From: Rhabditophanes sp. KR3021 | Lineage: Eukaryota; Nematoda; Chromadorea; Rhabditida; Alloionematidae | Direction of reading: 5' to 3' | Length of the DNA: 64,000 bases | Assembly: GCA_963281155.1 (NCBI GenBank) | Contig: CAUJLY010000006.1 | Span: 9,982,001 to 10,046,000 of the forward strand | Shown here: piece by piece, positions 23,414 through 35,850 of the stretch | Layout of the letters: every line of letters starts with the position of its first letter | Position numbering within the stretch: position 1 is the first letter of the stretch | Made by a program: the position numbers and the translations under genes | The notes under the pieces: generated by a model | The model's database searches: none | What the model was told of the DNA's origin: nothing | What the model saw: the letters and a program-made list of their open reading frames with translations, nothing else

Positions 23414-26237
23414 AGTAATTTGGCAGATTCATTTACTCAAAAATACTTTTTTAAACTACCAATTGCCACACCTCGAAAAAATATACATATATTTAATCAC
23501 ACGATACTATTATTTGTCTCATTACAACTCTTAGAGAATAAACAAAGAAGTAGTTTATAAAATTAAAATTAGAAAAAAGCGGAGTTGGAGGACTGAATGA
23601 ATCAGACCCCATATATAATATAATCATTTTAATACGAAACATATAATATATAAAAAAATCGAGTTAAACGTAATATTCAATTCTCATGAAGCAAATTTTG
23701 TACAAATATGGCCGCAAATTAAATATTTACAATAAAATTTAGGTGCCACTTTTTAATTACGCAAAAATCAGAAACGCATTTAATTTATTGTACTTTGTCG
23801 TAAAAATGTATAAAATAAACTATTAGACGATTGAAGACAACTTAAAACTACAGCGGATGAAGGATTCACAATATATTAATTGAAATATTTAAGAATCTCT
23901 TAAATAAAGTAAAGTTTTACACAAAATGAATTGCTTTGAAATACATCCCGCAACCAAAAAAGTTTTTATGATTCTTGTTGTGACTCTTTCTCTACCCCTA
24001 ACTTATTATATTACTGTTTTATTAAAATAATTAAATGTTTCCGATTAAACGCATAAATATAGTGGTACCGAAAATTGTACTAAAGATTTTTAACACGTTT
24101 ATATGAATTTTATAGAATTTCTTTTGCGGATTTAAATGATCTTTTGTAATTAAAAACTATCTTCTGCAAAACAGATGCATCCATGTTCGAACTTACTCTG
24201 TGTCATTTTTATGAACACTTCCATTTTGTGGAAATTCAAATGGTTGACTATCTGTGCAGTCAAACATTCCAATTTTGTGAATACCATGAAGTAGTCTTTG
24301 CAAAATTCCTTATAAAAACCCTCACCGAAGTTTGTATACAATATTTGGTAGTAATGATATCCTTATTTAAATGAACCCTCTAAAATTAATGTATCTAAAA
24401 AAGTATATTGCCTTGATTTTTTCCATTGAAAATTAATATTATTTAATGGAACGCCTTATTCAATGCTCCATAAGTGATGCGTGCTTAATAGCAGTTATTA
24501 TCGCCAAAGCAAATAAGTATGGCCTTATGTGAAACGGAATGGCCTTTCTAAATTGTTTCATAAAAGTATTTTTTAAGAAAAACATTTTAAAATATACTTA
24601 ACAGATATACGTAGAAGTTGTACGTCACAAAGTCAAAGCCCGGGATAATTTAAAAAACTTGTTGCTTTCTTTGATAAATACGTGCAATTCTTTTGATACA
24701 AATCGGCTGATTTAATTGCAATTGCATCTTTTGGTATATTTGAGCATCTTTCAAACAAACTTAAAGTGTTTTTATATTTATTAATATCCAACTGTTATCT
24801 TCAAAAAATAAATGTATCCTATTGCTCTTTAAAAGACTAATCTGGTAAAATATCTGTCAAAGAAATTGCATTAATTTGTGCCATTAAACTACAAGAATAA
24901 TTGATATCAGTCATATATAAATGTTGTTTTTTATCAGTAGTTTCATCCCTTTTCAAATTATATACACATAATTTTACTCTGACCAAAGAAGATTAATTTT
25001 AGCATAAAGATTATTTTAAGAATCGTTACACTAACTAAACCCACGCTAAAATTGTACATATTTGAATTTATATATGATGAAGTTAATTTTGAATTAATTT
25101 AATATGTCCCACTAATATACTCAACCCAAAATCTTAGGTTAAGAAACTACGTAATAGGGGAGTATTTACAGTTGAGCTGTTATTTGTTTTGCCAAATTAT
25201 GCTAAATTCTACTTTTTATTGTCATAAATCTGTTCTACTATATTTATTCTATTTCGAAGGACAAAAGTTATGGCGACTTTCATTATTACTTCTTGTATGG
25301 AACCGATTACGTATCTCAGAAAATGTGGGTAAATTGTTTTATTTATTGTGCCTGATTCATTAAATCTTTCGTGTTGATATTATATTATTCCTGGTGCCAC
25401 TGAATTAAAACAGTGTGAAATGACATATCATGCTCAACCCACATAAAAAGACCCTATTAATTGTTCCTTCTTTGTTATCATGAGCAAAACAAGCTTTGTT
25501 TAATTTTGAATTTGGAAAAATTCAAACTTATTGCGACCTAAGAAAATCGGGATGTTTATAATGGAGACATTATATTGTGTCAGAAAGCTGAAAACTTTTG
25601 CTATAAAAGAGCTAATTTTAAAAAATAGTATGACGAGAGCCATATATCACAATAGCTCTACTATTTTTTTCTTCAAAATCAAAAAGTTATTTGAATTTAA
25701 TCGGTCTTTTGATTATATAAATTCATAATAACAAACCACATTGTAGATATCTGTCTACAATTTTAGCAATTTAAATAAATAAAGTCATTGCCTCTGCTTA
25801 GCACTCATTTTTAATTAAAGTTTAAAACCACGTTAATAAATGTTTTATTATCTTCTAATAAACGACAGATTTTTCTAAAATTTAGATGTATCAATTTAAT
25901 GGAACTTCCTCCATTTATCCATAAAAATTAAAAACCGACACCATATCCATCCAGCCGTTAATGATGCGTCTTTCAAAAAAATCAGTATTATAAAATTTTA
26001 ATAACTTTGAGACATCAAATTTCTGAATTATTTATTTGATTTATTTGTCTTGTTTAAATCAATCCCATCAATTATCCTTCTACTCATTTTAATATTCGTA
26101 TCAAAATTTCTAACATCATAGTACGAGTTAATTTAATATAACGTAATTTACATATGTATATATTTCAGCTTCTTCCCACTATAATTGGTAACATTCACAT
26201 CTATATTTGTACTAAAAGACAACCCGATTCCGTTGAC
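23414..26237. other. Intergenic region, no supported gene
   Basis: 2.8 kb of AT-rich sequence. Overlapping frames at 24150-24374 and single frames at 25172-25363 and 25531-25728 show no resemblance to known proteins. A TATTTCAG acceptor at 26161-26168 belongs to the next gene. Confidence 0.55.
23537..23542 (+). terminator. Poly(A) signal of the serpentine receptor gene
   Basis: AATAAA about 124 nt after the stop codon, same strand. Confidence 0.4.
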
Positions 26238-26676
26238 ATGAAAGGATTCTCATGGCATATTATTTGTTTTGCTGTATATTTTTATATTGTTATATTATGT
26301 AGCGTTCTTCCAATAAAGTAGGTTTAATGGTTTCCTTTTGATGGTATCACTTTTAAATAATAACTGTGTTGGTCTCTTTAATGACAGTATAAATTTGTCT
26401 TTGGATGTTCTAATTTGTTCCAAATTTAGAAATGTTCACGGCACCAATATAGACCAAACCAACAACAATAATATTTTGAACTCTTTGAGCCCATTCGACC
26501 AAATATATCATGATTCTATCTACTACAAGCTCCCAGCCAAGCGCCGCGTCGGCCTCAGGTTTCCTCACAGTAGAAATCCAGAAAGAGAACAAATAGTCAG
26601 GCTTTATTCTGCGATGTTTGCTTCAAAGGACAAAAAGTACTTTGACAGTTATGGAATCAAGAACTTTTTGCATTAA
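26238..26676 (+). CDS. Small secreted protein, possible neuropeptide-like precursor
   Basis: Proposed CDS: join(26238-26317, 26388-26676), 122 aa. Exon 1 encodes an N-terminal signal sequence (MKGFSWHI then a hydrophobic run to CSVLP). Exon 2 gives a mature region with an Asn-rich stretch (TNNNNILN) and a tribasic site, KLPAKRR, followed by VGLRFPHSRNPEREQIVRLY. A signal peptide, a short length, a basic cleavage site and an aromatic C-terminal part suggest a peptide precursor, but no G-K/R amidation site is present. I recognise no family. The intron (70 bp, GTAGGT/GACAG) joins the frames in phase 2. An upstream TATTTCAG (26161-26168) could be a trans-splice acceptor, and AATAAA is at 26763-26768. 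It may instead be an uncharacterised secreted protein. Confidence 0.6.
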
Positions 26677-27091
26677 AAGGAACCTCTATTAATAGCATCG
26701 AATATTCATACTAAATTTAGTATGGACTTTTCAACAAACATAACGGCCAAACCACCCACAAAAATAAATGTACACATTATTAATTGATAGTAACGTATTT
26801 GTTCTTCGTCATTCGTCTCAATCAAAGCGATCTCTTTGAAATATATCTACTCTAAATTAAAAATTATTAAAACAACGCTTAATATTATGTTGGATAGTTA
26901 TTGATAATTGACGAAATCTTTTTGATTTTAACTATGAAATTGTCATTTAAGTAGTAATAAAGAATTACAATTTATTGTCTACAAATATATATTCAAAAAT
27001 GAGGATTAAGTTCATACTACTTAGATGATGTAATTTTGTGTATTAAAAAATAATAGTTTCTTGGAAATTGAGTGCGTCGAGAGTTGATTTG
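26677..27091. other. Convergent 3' intergenic region
   Basis: A 415-bp spacer between the small secreted protein (+) and the Cys-loop channel gene (-). It contains AATAAA at 26763-26768 for the + gene and nothing else I can support. Confidence 0.5.
26763..26768 (+). terminator. Poly(A) signal of the small secreted protein gene
   Basis: AATAAA 87 nt after the stop codon, supporting transcription of this small gene. Confidence 0.45.
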
Positions 27092-28611
27092 CTAAAACTT
27101 TTGATAAGCATAAGCCAGTGCGAAGAGAATGAACGAGAAGAAGGAGAAAGCATAATTTCCGGCAAGGTAAACTTGAGCCCAATCTTTCTTGTATGATGGA
27201 GCGTCAGTTGCGGTAATTTGAGGGGGCAAAGATCCATCGGGGAATTCGTTAAATTGTCTTTCATATGAATCAGTTGGATCCGATTCTCCGCAACTCATGA
27301 TTTTGTTAATCATCTTCGATACCAAAAGACAATTATGTGAGGGTGGGTATTTTTTTGGAATTCGGAAGGCTGCAAGGAAACAAAGCCCGACCAAAATGTT
27401 AAAGAAAGTCAGATAAAAGAGAAACTCATAATACTTGTCTGAAAGAAACGTCATTTCATGAACAAATTAACACAATAACTTACATATCTTAGGCTTCATT
27501 CCCTGAAAGCCATCTTCCGGAGCAATTGAACACAAAAACAAGAAACAAATAGTTTGAATACAAAGTGCAATTAACTTGATATAAACTTGAGATTTTAAGT
27601 CACCAAACAGTGGCGCAACCAAGACCAGCAGTGCTGCGACTGTTACTGGCAACTCCAAAGCAACGCTTAATGTTGTCATCTTTTTCTGAGCTGTGATGCA
27701 TAGTCTCAAAGATTCGTCATTGCTTCTTCCTGTTCCAACAACATCTATTCTTTTGCTTTGTACATTCCAGGAAGAGCCTTCATAAATTTTGCCAAATTGG
27801 CCTGTTCCGTTCAAGGGAGACAACACTAGCACTTTCTTGTCCATCGTGTCTTTCTTCTTTGTGTTAATTTCGTAATGGTATGTGAGCAAAAAAGTATTGT
27901 TTGGGGACAAAACAATGCAACAATCATTTGTTTCTTCCGGATAACGGTAAAAATCAATACTACAGATGGACGGGGATTTGAAAGTCAGTCGCCCTGTAGC
28001 TATTCCGTCATGTCTAATGCTTACATCATTCATCTTGGACAAGCAATCATCATTCCTTCCACACAAGAGTGTGTCATAAAAATGTGGAGCCCAGATGTCG
28101 TGGTTGTCATGGAGAATAAAGTTCTTTACCTTCCACTCGTCTTCTCTCCACACCAAACGTGAATCATTCCAAGACTAAGCAAGTATACACATAAATAAAA
28201 TGTTTTTCTCTAGGCATAAACTTACTACTTGTATCTCGGCTACTATATTAAATTGATTGGTGCTTTTAGGTGACATATCCACAGAATAGACATTGAAATC
28301 TTCAATTGAGATTGGTAGTGCGTCGAAGTCAGGTGGATTTATAAGTTCCTGGGCACCATTAGCCTCAACATCCTTTTTGTTGCGATTAAGAATGTCTAGA
28401 TAAATGCAATGTTCGATTCTTTTAATAGTTTGATAGGTAACTTTATCTATTTCTAAATTTTTATCCGTTACTTGTGAGGTAATTAATGACTAAAGTTACC
28501 GGTAATATTGTGAACAAAAACACATTGCTCAGCAGGAGTCGATACTCTTGTCTTTTGAAGGTTTATAGGATAAAGTATCAAAAAAATAAGAAGTAACCCA
28601 AGAAGACGCAT
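27092..28611 (-). CDS. Divergent Cys-loop ligand-gated ion channel-like protein
   Basis: Proposed CDS on the minus strand: 28611-28500, 28452-28226, 28174-27484, 27438-27092; 458 aa. Pentameric Cys-loop receptors open an ion pore on neurotransmitter binding. Seen here: a signal peptide (about 1-24), an extracellular domain with SWNDSRLVWREDEW (the family's W-x-D-x-R-L-x-W region), IWAPHFYDTLL, and a perfect 13-residue Cys loop, C184 to C198, around FYRYPEET, followed by an extra Cys199. Four hydrophobic segments lie near 281-302, 308-329, 344-368 and 430-452. The first two do not show the usual M1 proline pattern or an M2 with regular polar pore residues, resembling the divergent nematode CUP-4-like group. 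The M3-M4 loop is short. It may be a non-conducting or accessory subunit (inference). Introns are 43-51 bp. Confidence 0.8.
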
Positions 28612-29116
28612 CTTTATAATCAGAAATAAAAATTAAAAGCTTGTTAAAATTGATGTTATCACAAATAAAAGTAAATAACTAACTACACATGAGAATTCGC
28701 AGCTATGTCAAGTTATTATTTACAAACTAAATTGGTTGTCTTGACAACTCAAAAATACAGCTGATACGCAACCAGGTACAATGCCGTATCGCTTGGTGGA
28801 TGTATATTTGTATGAAGGGAGAGGTAAACATAACTACCCGTTTGAAGGCATAAATGTTTAATTTTATATTAGTACATGCCAAGATACGCAAATTTGGCAT
28901 TGCGGCTTATGTAAAGATGGAAAGATATTAATTTTGACACCATAAAAGTTAATATGTTTATGAAAAGTGTGTTTATTAGGCGAGAATAGCAGCATTTTTA
29001 TCTCCAAGACACAGAGCATACATATCTCTATTTATATCGAATGTTATTAAAAAAATTAAAAGCATATAGTAATCACAGCGTGGCTTTACAATTTATTACA
29101 ATTATTTAAAAGAATG
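28612..29116. other. Intergenic spacer
   Basis: 505 bp between the 5' end of the channel gene and the 3' end of the 4F2hc-like gene. It contains a minus-strand AATAAA (29092-29097), 20 nt after the latter's stop. Nothing else is supported. Confidence 0.5.
29092..29097 (-). terminator. Poly(A) signal of the 4F2hc-like gene
   Basis: TTTATT on the plus strand reads AATAAA on the minus strand, about 20 nt downstream of the stop codon. Confidence 0.45.
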
Positions 29117-31072
29117 TTAAACTATTTTAAATTTAAAAATGATGGCTTGTTGAGGGCCGATAGTTAAAGATCCAGATTCAAGATTGACTTTTTGTCTGAT
29201 GTAATATGAATCGTAAGCATTAGTTGTCAAAGCAACAATAGCACTCTCCTTCAATAAGTCAATTGTTGCCCCAGGAATTTCCAATAAAGGCAAATCAACT
29301 GACTTCTTACCGAAATTAGCAGCACAAACATAAACGGATCCCTTGGCCTTTCCATCTTCTTTGGTATCAAATCTAGTTAAAGTAAACGCATTATCAATTT
29401 TGGCTCCAACATATGCTTTTCCCAATTTGAACGCATTGACCCTTCTTTTGATTTCAGCAATTCTTTTGAACATTTTTAATGGACTTGACTTTTGATGTTT
29501 TTGTTTTTCCCAATTAGTTACAGCATAATCTGCATGGACAGGTACTAATGGGATTCTAGCTTCACTGAATCCTCCATTAATGTCGTCATTCCATTGCATA
29601 GCAGCTTTTTGTGTATTGTTTGAGTATAAAGATTCTCCGGAAAAATCTCTCATGCCAATGATATCTCCGTAATAAAATAAATTTGAGCCAGGTAACATCA
29701 ATTGAAGCATTGTCAAGATTTCTGAATGAACAGTACTTTGGACACGAGTTGTAATTCTTGGAATATAAGGATTTCCGAATTCCCAAACTGGCACCAAATC
29801 TGGATTGTTATTATGGAACAACAGAACATCCGACAAAATTTCGTTAACACAACCAGCGATAGAAGATTCCATCTTATAACAAATCGAACTATCCTTTTCA
29901 ACTTTGCCCAATTCGTAATTAACTAAGGCGTCCAAACCTCCATTCACACCAATATTTTTCTTCTCCTCTTCAGTCATTTCATCAGCAGACGTAAAAATAA
30001 ATATTTTTTTATCCTTAACAGCTTCAGTTTCCTTTACATAATCATTAATGATCTCTCTAAGTTCCTGCAAAACATCAATAATATTATCCCAGTCAGTTTT
30101 AGTAGCATCTAAACTTCTGGAAATATACTTTGGTGAAGACAAATAAAAGCCATCTACTCCTTTGGAGATCCAGAATTTAAAAACTTCAAACATAGCTTCT
30201 TTTAAATGCGAGCTTTTCCAATTTAAAATAGGGTGATTTGGGGTGTCTTTTTTGTGCCAATACAAAATATTAGTATCTTTGAAGTTAGTTGCATATGGAG
30301 ATAGGTTTGCATTTTGCTTCCAGTAGTAATAATCCGAGTAAGTTGAATTTTCGATCGAAGATCCTTTTGAACTTTTTTCAAACCAGATATGTTTGATACT
30401 GGTTACGGCTATAGGGATTTCTATGACTATTTTCATCTCACTGGCATGGACTTTTTCGATCAAGGATTGAGCATCTTCGAGACTACCAAAGTCAGGACTA
30501 ACATTGAAATAATCTGTAACTTCGTTGTCTTCTTTGTTAAAAGCTAAGAATGGACGGGGGAAGATTGTGTCGATTCCAATTCTTTCAAGATTAGCCAGCT
30601 TTTCTTTGATTCCATCCAAGTCACCAAGACCATCTCCATTTGAATCTCTAAAGGATGGAGTCCACATTTGGTAGATTAGTGATTTTTTGAACCATTCTGG
30701 TTCCTTTTCACTCTTAATTCCATTGCAGGTTGGGTTAATCAGAATGAGAACAAGTATCCCGATCAACATACAAATCCATAACAGCCAAAACAGAACATGA
30801 GCAAAAGTTCTGAATACCCTCCAAAAGGTATCTTCTCTATAGTCCGTTACTTGATCTGAGGTCAAGCCAAATCTTTCTTCATCCTTAACAATTCCATTTT
30901 TGGGCTTGATGGACGGAGTTCGTTTATTCGTTTTGAAGTCATCTCCAATGTCAGGAGTATCATTAAAATCTTGCAACAAAATATGTTCCTTCGTTGGTAG
31001 AGAATCTCCCTCAACAGCTGCAATATAACTGTCCGTTTTTTTGCCTTTCTCGTACAAGTAAGGACTTGTCAT
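29117..31072 (-). CDS. 4F2hc/SLC3A2-like amino-acid transporter heavy chain
   Basis: Intronless, 651 aa. These type II membrane glycoproteins escort SLC7 light-chain exchangers to the plasma membrane and join them by a disulfide. Seen: a cytosolic N-terminus of about 88 residues, one transmembrane helix (about 90-112), then NPTC with Cys116 just outside the membrane, the position of the light-chain disulfide in 4F2hc. The glycosidase GH13-like ectodomain begins at WFKKSLIYQMWTPSFRDSNG (about 127) with the NGDGLGDLDG loop (145-154). At the GH13 nucleophile site the sequence is GVDGFYLSSP (305-314), with no catalytic Asp, so it should have no sugar-cleaving activity. The ATG is one base after a TTTATAG acceptor (31074-31080), suggesting trans-splicing. 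It resembles the nematode ATGP heavy chains, but I cannot assign a paralogue. Confidence 0.88.
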   Translation of the reverse strand: MTSPYLYEKGKKTDSYIAAVEGDSLPTKEHILLQDFNDTPDIGDDFKTNKRTPSIKPKNGIVKDEERFGLTSDQVTDYREDTFWRVFRTFAHVLFWLLWICMLIGILVLILINPTCNGIKSEKEPEWFKKSLIYQMWTPSFRDSNGDGLGDLDGIKEKLANLERIGIDTIFPRPFLAFNKEDNEVTDYFNVSPDFGSLEDAQSLIEKVHASEMKIVIEIPIAVTSIKHIWFEKSSKGSSIENSTYSDYYYWKQNANLSPYATNFKDTNILYWHKKDTPNHPILNWKSSHLKEAMFEVFKFWISKGVDGFYLSSPKYISRSLDATKTDWDNIIDVLQELREIINDYVKETEAVKDKKIFIFTSADEMTEEEKKNIGVNGGLDALVNYELGKVEKDSSICYKMESSIAGCVNEILSDVLLFHNNNPDLVPVWEFGNPYIPRITTRVQSTVHSEILTMLQLMLPGSNLFYYGDIIGMRDFSGESLYSNNTQKAAMQWNDDINGGFSEARIPLVPVHADYAVTNWEKQKHQKSSPLKMFKRIAEIKRRVNAFKLGKAYVGAKIDNAFTLTRFDTKEDGKAKGSVYVCAANFGKKSVDLPLLEIPGATIDLLKESAIVALTTNAYDSYYIRQKVNLESGSLTIGPQQAIIFKFKIV

Positions 31073-34000
31073 TCTATAAACAATAATATTTATTAATAAA
31101 CAAAGTTTATCACAAAATCGTAATAACGAGACAGAGGAATCTATTACGTGTTTTTAGTTACTTAATGCAAACAAAAATATGTTATTTGCTGTAGGGGCAA
31201 CCATATATACACATATTTGTATTGATTTTTAAAATTTGAAAAATATTAACTATTTTCAAGGCTAAAACATAAACTCCTTTATATTATGTACAATTAAATT
31301 AAATGCAGTAGGCGGAAACACATAAATATTGAAAAGATTTATTATCAAATGTGATGGTAGTAATGACAAAAATTAAGATAACAATAATGGTATATATAAT
31401 ATTTTTCCTTGACGAGTCTATAAGACTATAGAGTTTCGTTTAGTATGGAAGCATAAGCAAAAATACACGAGACTTTTTAAAATTAAAAAGCCAACGGGTA
31501 AATAGAAAGGATGGAGGCATTGAGAGGTGATAAAAAGATGAGAGAATAGCATATAAAACTATTTGCAGTCACAGATATGAAAGGGTTTTGTTAACGTGAA
31601 TGTTAAATGACTGAAAAATAAGTGAAGAAACATTTGTTCGGTGTCAAAAAGATCAAAGAAAAGGGTAATGTCTAGATAAATAAAAAGCAATATATATGTT
31701 AATTCGGAAAATACTTCTGCTTTTTTCAACTCAAAAACAAAATGTCAGTCTAATGCTTTAATTATGTGTACTTGAATAGCTGTTGGCTTCTTATACTGTT
31801 CACCTTCAGTAAAAAGGAGGGTAGAATGTTTTTGATTAAAATCAGAAAAAGCAACTCTTTCTCTTTAGAGTTTTAAGCCATAAAGTTCGGATTAAAAGTC
31901 ATAGACTAATGATAATGTTTCCAACTTAATATAAACTCTTCTATTCTTCTCACCGTCACTTAACAACTTTTATAATGGACGTATTTTCTTTTTCTTTCAA
32001 CTTAGAGGTATATATTCCATTTAGTTACAAATCTTCTTTATGGAGGCAATATAATATATTTAAGTCTAAGCAAGAACGATAATGTCCAAGGAAGAAAAAG
32101 ATACACTATGCGTACTAAGTCTTATCAATTAAATTTAAACATCTACACTTTAGTACAAATCCAATTTGCCGAGGACGACTATATCAAAGTGTGAAATAAA
32201 GTAATAGAAAAGCCACTTTGTTTTTAAAACTATTAACTATTATTTATTTAAGTTTCTTTAATAAATAGCTAATACACATGTACATAGGTGTGTTCACTCT
32301 CTGTTGACTATTTTTCTTTAATCATAAATTGTAGGCTGATTTTGGTGAATGGAAAAGTATATAACACAAAATGTAACAGCTGACTGATTTCATTCATCAG
32401 AAAAAATTCCAGTAAAGTTAATACATATATCAATGTTGTGTTTATGTTGTTGCAAGATATAGTGAAGTAATGAACAGGGAGAATGATTCTCGAACCAAAA
32501 TTATTTATTCTAATGAAACATGAGTATTTGAATGGGTAAATAAGCATTAAAGTCTTTTTTACTTCTATAATAATATTCAATTATTTATACATGAGGGTGT
32601 TTTGGCATAACTTTTTTATCCAAAAATATATGCATGGATAAGTTTGTATTTTTAATCATTCATTTGCAATGTTTATAAATAAATTTGAGTAATTTTATTC
32701 GTTTTCTGTCTATTTAACGACAGTACGTGAATGTACGTCTTTTCACTATTTGCAAACAAAATCACTTAATTAGCGATGGTGAAGAAAGGTACTAAGTTTG
32801 AATTTTCGGGTGGTTCTGTGGTGATATATAAAAGTGATAATCATTTGAATCTCAAGTATTGCTTACCTTTTTTCTAGGTAAAAGATAATACTAAATTTCT
32901 TTTTAATAGATAAATAATATTAAAATGACTTTTTGCTAAATTGCAAGTGTTTTATTTTGTAATAAAATATATACCGTCTGTGTGATTCACTCCATTTGAT
33001 ACGCTTATTTTTTGTGAGTATATTTATATTTTTGAGTTGATCATTATGCTAAGCTAGAATGATTTAAGTTGGATAAAAATTTGAATAGCCACAAGTATAT
33101 TGCACTATATATCATTTAGGTTTAAATTTCCTATATTATATAGTTCAATAATAGGTTGTCAGTCTCGTTTAGTACAAAAATTAATAACCAGCTATGCGGA
33201 TTTGTAAGTTAATAATTTGATTTGTTAACATTTTATTTAAAAATATTAAAGAATGGACTAGCAAATGCATCTCCACTACAGCATACTTCCTTTGAATTGA
33301 ATTTATTAATTAAATACAACGCACAATAATTTAAAATTTACATGTACTATCTTGTTTGACAATGAAGTGATTTGTTTTTTGATATAAACTTTTTCTTTTA
33401 AATAACAGTATTAATAAAAAGATATATATTCTTTTCAATCAATTGGGGATGTATCTTATTGTGACTTTTTGACTTCTCCTAATCCTTAGCGTAACAAAAA
33501 CTTTTTTAGCTTATCAAAAAGTAAGACTTTCGAAGCAACAATAAAAGTACTTTTAGTTGCCTTTGTTTCGGCTGTTCAAACAAAACCATTGTCTAAAGTC
33601 TTTATAATTCCAGAAAATAACTGGAAAACGTTAGTTAATTTCGTAAAGGATACATACAAAATTATTCAAACATATATTCCTTCTACTATGAATGTTCCTA
33701 TATCTGAATATTATTCACTTCTAATAATGGATAGATAGATGTATTATTTGGAAGATTTAATTAAGAGTCGTTAATAAATTCAGTGAATAGATATTATGTT
33801 CCTACAGTCAAATTAAATTTATTTATTAACTTTCTCAATATATAATTAATCTATTTTTATACTGATAGGAATATTCCAAAATCTTACAATTTATTATTGT
33901 CACATTTAATATTAATTTTTATTTCCCTTAGTGGCATTCCAAATTCACATTAATATAAATAGATTTCCTTTGTGAGTATTGTATATATTGAAAAACAGTG

Positions 34001-35327
34001 CCCACTATTGAACTTTAAAACATCAGATAAGGAAAGGCTTATTTATGACTTTACTTTCCTAATAAAATTTGATCGTTGTTTTTAAAAATTATTCTTCTTG
34101 TTTGGTAGTAGTGTTGTTTAATGTACATATTTAAAGTTTTGATTTGAAAGATTTAATATCAGGAACATTATTCGAAGTTGTTTTTAAGGAATTATTCATG
34201 AATTTGTATGATTATGCGTTAGGTAAAGTTTACCTTCCAATATCATTAACAGTGAAAATGCACGTATATTAACGTCTAAATAAATATTAAAAATTGGCAT
34301 TGCCAAGGACAGTTTGTGAGCGGATCTCATAAGACACAAAGTCAATAGTCACAACTTTGATATTTAAAAGTTAAATTTAGCCATTCCTTGACGTGTGTCA
34401 ATTTTATATTTATGTTGAGAATTGAAATGTTAAAACGTAGAAGAAAATATATATCGTTTGATAAGTTTTCATAAGCTTCCTCTTTAAATCCTTAAGGAGG
34501 TCTTTAAGATGTCTTTATTAAAAGCTGAATACACTAAGGAATGTTTTCATAACATTGATGGATTACATTTTTTGCTAATTATTTACTTCAAAATAAATGG
34601 GAATATTCACATACTATTACGACTTTATTGAATCGCTGCAACTCATATTGGATCTTCTAAGATATTCAAATACAAATTATTTTTCTACCATTCTACATGC
34701 ATCATTTAGTGCATGAAATTCAGTCAAGCAGTTCTATATTTCATTGCAAAAAAAACCAAAGAAGCCATATCTATTTTTTAAAACTAATTAGCCGGATTCC
34801 TTTTAACACATTTTTTATCTTTATCAACCTTGGATAGAAAGTTTGAGTTTGGAACTTTAATTTCTTAATAAACTGTTTCGTTTACGTCATCATCACCCCA
34901 CGGCAGATACATTTGCTCATCATCATATTATAAAATTTATCTCCACATATAAATATTTTCTACGCCATCACTTTAATAGAATCATAACTCTTTTGGTCTG
35001 GTAGTAGGAAAATTGTTTTTACAAATCGTGAATTTAAAAGAAAATCATTTTTTAAGATTGGTTTTTTATTATTCTATGATAAATAAATATTCATAACCAA
35101 CGAAAATTCACTAAATTATTTATTAATCTAAAGCCCGAAAATAACAAACTGCACTAGCTTTCATATAGCTTTAAGCAATTATTTTTAATTATAAGTTATA
35201 CTTTATTATTCTTTTTCTTGTTCCTACCATTTGTTTATGAACCTCTACCACTACCATTTCCATCACCAGATCTTTTATTTTTACCACTCATAATAAAAAT
35301 CCACAAACTACAACATTTGATAACAAA
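31073..35327. other. Long gene-free AT-rich region
   Basis: 4.3 kb without any supportable coding exon. The only notable frame (32308-32580, minus) lacks family resemblance. Stop codons are dense in all frames, as expected at this composition. Regulatory content cannot be judged from one sequence. Confidence 0.55.
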
Positions 35328-35486
35328 ATGTGTCTTAATAAAAAACTTATTTATTTAATGATTACTTTGTTTATCTTTCTAATAGCATTCCTATTTATTT
35401 TCATAATCAACTTCACAAAATATACAGAACAAATTATAAGAGACATTCAAAAGATTATATATACAAACAAATATCACTTTTTTTAA
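35328..35486 (+). CDS. Doubtful small ORF: 52-aa single-pass membrane protein
   Basis: ATG 35328 in the context ACAAAATG opens 52 codons. A short polar N-terminus (MCLNKK) is followed by one very hydrophobic run of about 20 residues (Ile/Leu/Phe) and a charged tail with KYTEQIIRDIQKII. This looks like a tail- or signal-anchored micropeptide, but AT-rich random sequence produces Phe/Ile/Lys-rich frames easily. No splice, transcript or family evidence exists. Confidence 0.2.
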   Translation: MCLNKKLIYLMITLFIFLIAFLFIFIINFTKYTEQIIRDIQKIIYTNKYHFF

Positions 35487-35850
35487 TCTACTTCAAACCT
35501 AAAACTGTTCCAATGAAGTAATATATGATATTGCTGGTATGTGATTAATAGGCTTCTGACCATACATATGGTGCCAGCCTTTTGGTACCAAGTGTAGAAT
35601 ATTTATTAAGACCAGGCTAGATTATACTTTTAAATTTACTTGAAACCATTATAAAAGTGCTTTTCTTTTCAACAACATTTGTCTATCCTATTAATTAAGG
35701 CAAATATATTATAAACAACAAATTAATTTTTATGTAAATAAATCACAAAATCACATTTCTTTTTGATGCACCATTTTTGCTTATTATTTTAATCCTTTAA
35801 GCTCGGTATTTTATTGGAATAAAATGCAAAGACTTTATTAACTTTTTAAT
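35487..35850. other. Spacer between two doubtful small ORFs
   Basis: 364 bp of AT-rich DNA. The only feature seen is a minus-strand AATAAA (about 35830-35836) just downstream of the next ORF. Confidence 0.4.

Noticed and set aside
35582..35593. Palindromic 12-mer TTGGTACCAAGT, also at 62089-62100
   Set aside because: Over a hundred chance 12-mer matches are expected in a window this size, so the sharing carries no weight.
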